Under the pieces are notes generated by a model. It worked only from the letters and a program-made list of their open reading frames with translations. It was not told the DNA's origin and did not search any database. The position numbers were made by a program, and so were the translations under genes. Source: Frankiales bacterium (GTDB lineage: Bacteria > Actinomycetota > Actinomycetes > Mycobacteriales > SCTD01). Taken from it: a DNA stretch of 8,778 nucleotides. The DNA is taken from the NCBI GenBank assembly GCA_025965495.1, contig JAOPWW010000241.1:1-8778 (forward strand). The letters run 5' to 3'. Below, piece after piece: positions 5,954 through 8,778 of this stretch (its first letter is position 1; the number at the start of each line of letters is the position of its first letter).

Positions 5954-6838
5954 GTGACCGCCCTCCCCGTCCCCGCCGGCGACCGCGCCGCGCGGGCGTC
6001 CGCGCAGGGCCGGATCCGCTGGGAGCTGCTGTCCCAGCTGGTGCGCAAGGACCTCAAGACGAAGTACCAGGGCAGCACCCTCGGGTTCGTCTGGTCGCTG
6101 GCGAACCCGCTGCTGCAGCTCGGCATCTACTACGTGATCTTCAGCCTGGTCTTCCGCAACGGGATCCCGAGCTACCACGTCTACCTGATGAGCGGGCTGC
6201 TGGCCTTCACCGCCTTCAGCGCGGGCGTCACGGGCGCCTCGACCAGCGTGCTGGGCAACGCGGGGCTGGTGAAGAAGGTCCGCTTCCCGCTGCTCGTGCT
6301 CCCGCTGTCGTCGGTCGCGTTCGCGCTGGTCCAGCTGGGTCTGCAGCTGCCGGTGCTGTTCGTCATCGCCTTGGTCAGCGGGGTGAACTTCTTCCACCTG
6401 CCGCTGCTGCTGATCCTGCCGGCCTTCGTGCTGCTGGTGCTGTTCTCGACCGCGCTCGGGATCCTGGTCGCGGCGCTGAACGTCCGCTACCGCGACACCA
6501 GCCACTTCGTGGAGATCGCGATGCTGGTGTGGTTCTGGGCGAACCCGATCCTCTACCCGGTCAACCTGGTGCGGACCCAGCTCGACCCGCACCACCTGTT
6601 CTGGGCCTACTTCCTCAACCCGATGGCCTCGGTCGTCACGGCGTTCCAGCGCGCGGTCTACCAGACGCCGGTGATCACGAACACGAACACCGGGCTGCGC
6701 ACGGCCCTGCTCGCCGACGGCGGCTACCTGTTCTACCTGCGCAACCTGGCCCTCGGCTTCGTCATCACCGGGCTGCTCATGCTGTTCGCCGTCCGCACCT
6801 TCGAGCGGCTGCAGGCGGACTTCGCGGAGGACCTGTGA
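5954..6838 (+). CDS. wzm: ABC-2 polysaccharide export permease (Wzm/TagG family)
   Basis: 294 residues, the usual length for this family. The cytoplasmic amphipathic entry segment reads LLSQLVRKDLKTKYQGSTLG (25-44), continuing to FVWSLANPLLQLGIYYVIF; the pattern 'RDLK-x-KY-x-GS-x-LG-x-x-W-x-x-x-NPL' is the family hallmark. Six membrane helices follow from about residue 45 to 280. NVRYRDTSHFVEIAM (176-190), FWANPILYPVN and FLNPMASVV are the other conserved blocks of the ABC2_membrane family. The protein forms the membrane channel (as a dimer) that passes a lipid-linked polysaccharide from the inner to the outer face of the cytoplasmic membrane, powered by the ATPase encoded next. The gene overlaps the ATPase gene by four bases. 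The symbol is used in the family sense. TagG-like teichoic-acid or Rv3783-like galactan exporters have the same fold, so the cargo must be judged from the partner ATPase and the neighbours. Confidence 0.93.
   Translation: MTALPVPAGDRAARASAQGRIRWELLSQLVRKDLKTKYQGSTLGFVWSLANPLLQLGIYYVIFSLVFRNGIPSYHVYLMSGLLAFTAFSAGVTGASTSVLGNAGLVKKVRFPLLVLPLSSVAFALVQLGLQLPVLFVIALVSGVNFFHLPLLLILPAFVLLVLFSTALGILVAALNVRYRDTSHFVEIAMLVWFWANPILYPVNLVRTQLDPHHLFWAYFLNPMASVVTAFQRAVYQTPVITNTNTGLRTALLADGGYLFYLRNLALGFVITGLLMLFAVRTFERLQADFAEDL
6826..6830 (+). promoter_or_regulatory. Ribosome binding site for the export ATPase gene
   Basis: GGAGG inside the last codons of the permease gene lies 4 bases before the GTG at 6835. 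It fixes this GTG as the start rather than any upstream codon of the longer open frame. Confidence 0.6.
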
Positions 6839-8055
6839 GCACGGTCGAGGCGACGCCCGTCGTGCCTGCGCCCACCGCGCCCCCCGTCATCACGGCGCGC
6901 GGTGTCAGCAAGCGGTTCCTCACGCACAAGAGCAAGGCGACGGCGCTCAAGGAGCGGGTCGTCAAGGGCCGGGGGCTCGGGACCGAGGAGTTCTGGGCGC
7001 TGCGCGACGTCGACGTCGTCATCGGCGAGGGCGAGACCGTCGGGCTGATCGGCCCGAACGGCGCCGGCAAGTCGACGCTGCTCAAGGTGCTCGCCGGGAT
7101 CCTGCGGCCGACCTCCGGGGACGTCGACGTGCAGGGCCGGATCGCCTCGCTGCTCGAGCTCGGTGCCGGCTTCAACGGCGAGCTGACCGGCCGCGAGAAC
7201 CTCTACCTCAACGGCGCCCTGCTGGGGCTGTCCCGGCGCGAGCTCGAGTCCCTCGAGGAGTCGATCATCGGCTTCTCCGAGCAGGGCCAGCGCATCGACG
7301 ACCCCGTCAAGCACTACAGCTCCGGCGAGTACGTGAAGCTCGCCTTCTCGATCGCGGTCCACGTCGACCCCGACGTCCTGCTCATCGACGAGGTGCTCGC
7401 CGTCGGCGACGAGGCCTTCGCCCGCAAGTGCCTGGCGAAGATCGCCGAGTTCCAGCGGGCCGGCAAGACGATCCTGTTCGTCACGCACTCGCTCGACCTC
7501 GTCGAGACGCTGTGCACCCGCGGGATCGTCGTCGACCACGGCCGCGTCCAGTACGACGGCGACCCGGTCTTCGCGGTCCACACCCTGCGCAAGATCCTCG
7601 GTACCGACCGGCCGGTGGGTGCGCCGGAGGTGCAGGAGGAGATCGGCGGCCACGTCGTGCACGGCGCCGTCGTCTCGTCGACGCGGGGCGGGCCCCGGGC
7701 GGGCCGCTTCGCCGCGGGCGACCGGCTGCACCTGCGGGTCGACGTCGAGGTGGTGGACGGCCCGACCGTGCACGCCGGTGACGTGCGGGTGGTGTTCATG
7801 GGCGCCGGCGACATCCCGATCTTCGGGCTCCGCACGCCGGAGCCGCTGCCCGCGCGGGCCGGGCGCTACGCCGTCGACTTCGAGGTCGAGGTGCCCCGGC
7901 TCAACGGTGCGTTCATCGTCGGCGTCCAGGTCGACGAGCCGACCACCGGCCTGCCCATCACGGCCCGCCGCTTCGACGACGCCGTCTGGGTCGAGACCGG
8001 CGTCCTGCCCGGGATCCTGGACGTTCCGGCCCAGGTCCAGGTGTCCGAGCAGTGA
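6835..8055 (+). CDS. wzt: Polysaccharide export ABC ATPase with C-terminal substrate-recognition domain (Wzt family)
   Basis: 406 residues from the GTG at 6835, which overlaps the permease stop as GTGA. The frame is open further upstream, but that part is only a shadow of the permease gene. The nucleotide-binding domain has Walker A GPNGAGKST (73-81), the signature YSSGEYVKLAFS (from Y161; relatives usually have SSGM, here SSGE), Walker B DVLLIDE with D185 and catalytic E186, the AVGDEAF D-loop and switch histidine H218 in FVTHS. The N-terminal segment SKRFLTHKSKATALKERVV is typical of Wzt/TagH-type exporters. After about residue 262 comes a separate domain (about 270-400), a beta-rich Wzt_C-like fold that in E. 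coli O8/O9a binds the modified non-reducing end of the finished chain. Short family members such as the mycobacterial galactan exporter ATPase lack this domain. The ATPase therefore probably powers export of a polysaccharide whose end is recognised before transport (inference). Confidence 0.92.
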   Translation: MSTVEATPVVPAPTAPPVITARGVSKRFLTHKSKATALKERVVKGRGLGTEEFWALRDVDVVIGEGETVGLIGPNGAGKSTLLKVLAGILRPTSGDVDVQGRIASLLELGAGFNGELTGRENLYLNGALLGLSRRELESLEESIIGFSEQGQRIDDPVKHYSSGEYVKLAFSIAVHVDPDVLLIDEVLAVGDEAFARKCLAKIAEFQRAGKTILFVTHSLDLVETLCTRGIVVDHGRVQYDGDPVFAVHTLRKILGTDRPVGAPEVQEEIGGHVVHGAVVSSTRGGPRAGRFAAGDRLHLRVDVEVVDGPTVHAGDVRVVFMGAGDIPIFGLRTPEPLPARAGRYAVDFEVEVPRLNGAFIVGVQVDEPTTGLPITARRFDDAVWVETGVLPGILDVPAQVQVSEQ

Positions 8056-8778
8056 GCGAGCGGCTCGAGAGCGACTACTACGACTACATGGGCTACGACC
8101 CGGTCCACACCAAGGACGGGCTGCGCCACTACGTCCAGTACCTCCGCGAGGGACCGGTCCTGGAGCTGGCCTGCGGACGGGGCGAGCTGCTGGAGCTCCT
8201 GCGCGAGGAGGGCGTCGAGGCCGAGGGCGTCGACCTCGACGACGGCATGGTGGAGGCGGCCCGAGCGGCCGGCCTGACCGTGACCCTCGGCGACGCGCTC
8301 GAGGACCTGCGCCGGCGTCCCGACGACTCGCTGAAGGGCGTCTTCAGCGCGCACTTCGTCGAGCACCTCGAGCCGGCCGTGCTCGAGCAGGTCGTGGCCG
8401 AGAGCGCCCGCGTCCTCGCGCCCGGCGGGGTGTTCGTCGCGGCCACCCCGAACACCGGCTGCGTGTCCGTCATGGGCTACGACTTCTGGCGCGACCCCAC
8501 CCACGTCCGGCCCTACGAGCCGCGGCTGCTCGCCTTCTACTGCGCGAAGGCCGGGCTGCAGGTCGAGGAGCTCGGCGAGAACCCGCGCAACCACGGCGGC
8601 CCGGCCCCCGAGGCCCTCCCCCCGGCCGTCCACGTCGACGCCGACCTGCGCGGCGACCTCGTGGCCGCCGTCCAGCAGCTCACCTACGACCCGAAGACGC
8701 AGAACAGCGACCCCGGCTCGCCGTGGCACGTCATGGCGCACTTCGTCGCGGTGCTCGAGGAGCGGCTGCGCGCCACCC
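8052..8778 (+). CDS. Class I SAM methyltransferase resembling the WbdD methyltransferase domain (3' end outside window)
   Basis: GTG at 8052 overlaps the ATPase stop as GTGA, and the frame stays open for 242 codons to the window edge. SAM-binding motif I is VLELACGRGELLELL (36-50), followed by the acidic GVDLDDGMVEAA (D61), GDALEDL (80-86), HFVEHL (101-106), the RVLAPGG loop (120-126), ATPN (131-134) and DFWRDPTHVRPYEP (144-157). The combination of a CGRGELLELL motif I, VEHL and DPTH-x-RP is characteristic of methyltransferases in polysaccharide clusters, including the N-terminal domain of WbdD, which methylates the capped end of O9a-type chains. Residues 176-228 diverge, with a hydrophilic, proline-rich insertion. 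Whether a kinase or coiled-coil domain follows, as in WbdD, cannot be seen because the gene is cut. Translational coupling to the ATPase suggests that its product modifies the exported glycan. Confidence 0.85.
   Translation, partial: MSERLESDYYDYMGYDPVHTKDGLRHYVQYLREGPVLELACGRGELLELLREEGVEAEGVDLDDGMVEAARAAGLTVTLGDALEDLRRRPDDSLKGVFSAHFVEHLEPAVLEQVVAESARVLAPGGVFVAATPNTGCVSVMGYDFWRDPTHVRPYEPRLLAFYCAKAGLQVEELGENPRNHGGPAPEALPPAVHVDADLRGDLVAAVQQLTYDPKTQNSDPGSPWHVMAHFVAVLEERLRAT

Noticed and set aside
4182..5957. 591-codon plus-strand open frame opposite the 706-residue membrane protein
   Set aside because: Translation is dominated by R, Q, E, D, P and G with no motif; the opposite strand shows ordered membrane helices and conserved motifs.
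3778..6126. Upstream extension of the 567-residue membrane protein to a 1350-residue protein
   Set aside because: The extra part is arginine/alanine-rich, overlaps the whole 706-residue gene in another frame and part of the permease gene antisense. The GTGA overlap at 3774-3777 gives a far better start.
6529..6834. N-terminal extension of the Wzt ATPase
   Set aside because: This stretch lies inside the permease gene in another frame and gives proline/arginine/alanine-rich nonsense; the GTG at 6835 with GGAGG upstream is the proper start.
6733..8741. Minus-strand open frames opposite the ATPase and methyltransferase genes (6733-7773 and 7866-8741)
   Set aside because: Both are D/V/L/R-rich mirror frames opposite genes with intact catalytic motifs.

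Overview
The window is very GC-rich DNA with strong G/C bias at third codon positions, GTG start codons, short -10-type boxes placed for leaderless transcripts, and densely packed overlapping genes. Together these point to a high-GC actinomycete (Actinomycetota); nothing in the sequence fixes the genus. All recognisable genes belong to one theme: synthesis, modification and export of a cell-surface polysaccharide or glycoconjugate. No tRNA, rRNA, CRISPR array, insertion sequence or phage gene was seen.

Layout. Left block, + strand (1-1954): the end of a class I SAM methyltransferase, a family 2 glycosyltransferase with two C-terminal membrane helices, and a left-handed beta-helix (hexapeptide repeat) acyltransferase, closely spaced as an operon. 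Middle block, - strand (5894 down to 2074): two large polytopic membrane proteins that look like GT-C-fold glycosyltransferases and overlap by four bases (GTGA). Right block, + strand (5954-8778): an ABC-2 polysaccharide-export permease (Wzm/TagG type), its ATPase with a C-terminal Wzt-type substrate-recognition domain, and a methyltransferase resembling the methyltransferase part of WbdD, which runs off the right edge. Each pair in the right block overlaps by GTGA.

The left and middle blocks converge on a 119-base gap (1955-2073). It holds a perfect 13-bp hairpin that could end transcription from both sides and, on the - strand, a tiny ORF of 11 codons plus stop (MSCPECGCEKE) with a strong AGGAGG ribosome binding site. 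The middle and right blocks diverge from a 59-base gap (5895-5953) in which each gene has a TANNNT -10 box spaced so that transcription would begin at or within one base of the GTG start.

Working model (inference): membrane glycosyltransferases and the GT2 enzyme build or decorate a lipid-linked glycan, the acyltransferase and methyltransferases modify it, and the Wzm-Wzt transporter moves it across the membrane. The Wzt C-terminal domain next to a WbdD-like methyltransferase recalls the chain-end capping and recognition system of E. coli O9a-type O antigens. That arrangement is the most interesting large-scale idea here; the tiny cysteine-rich ORF is the most interesting small-scale one.
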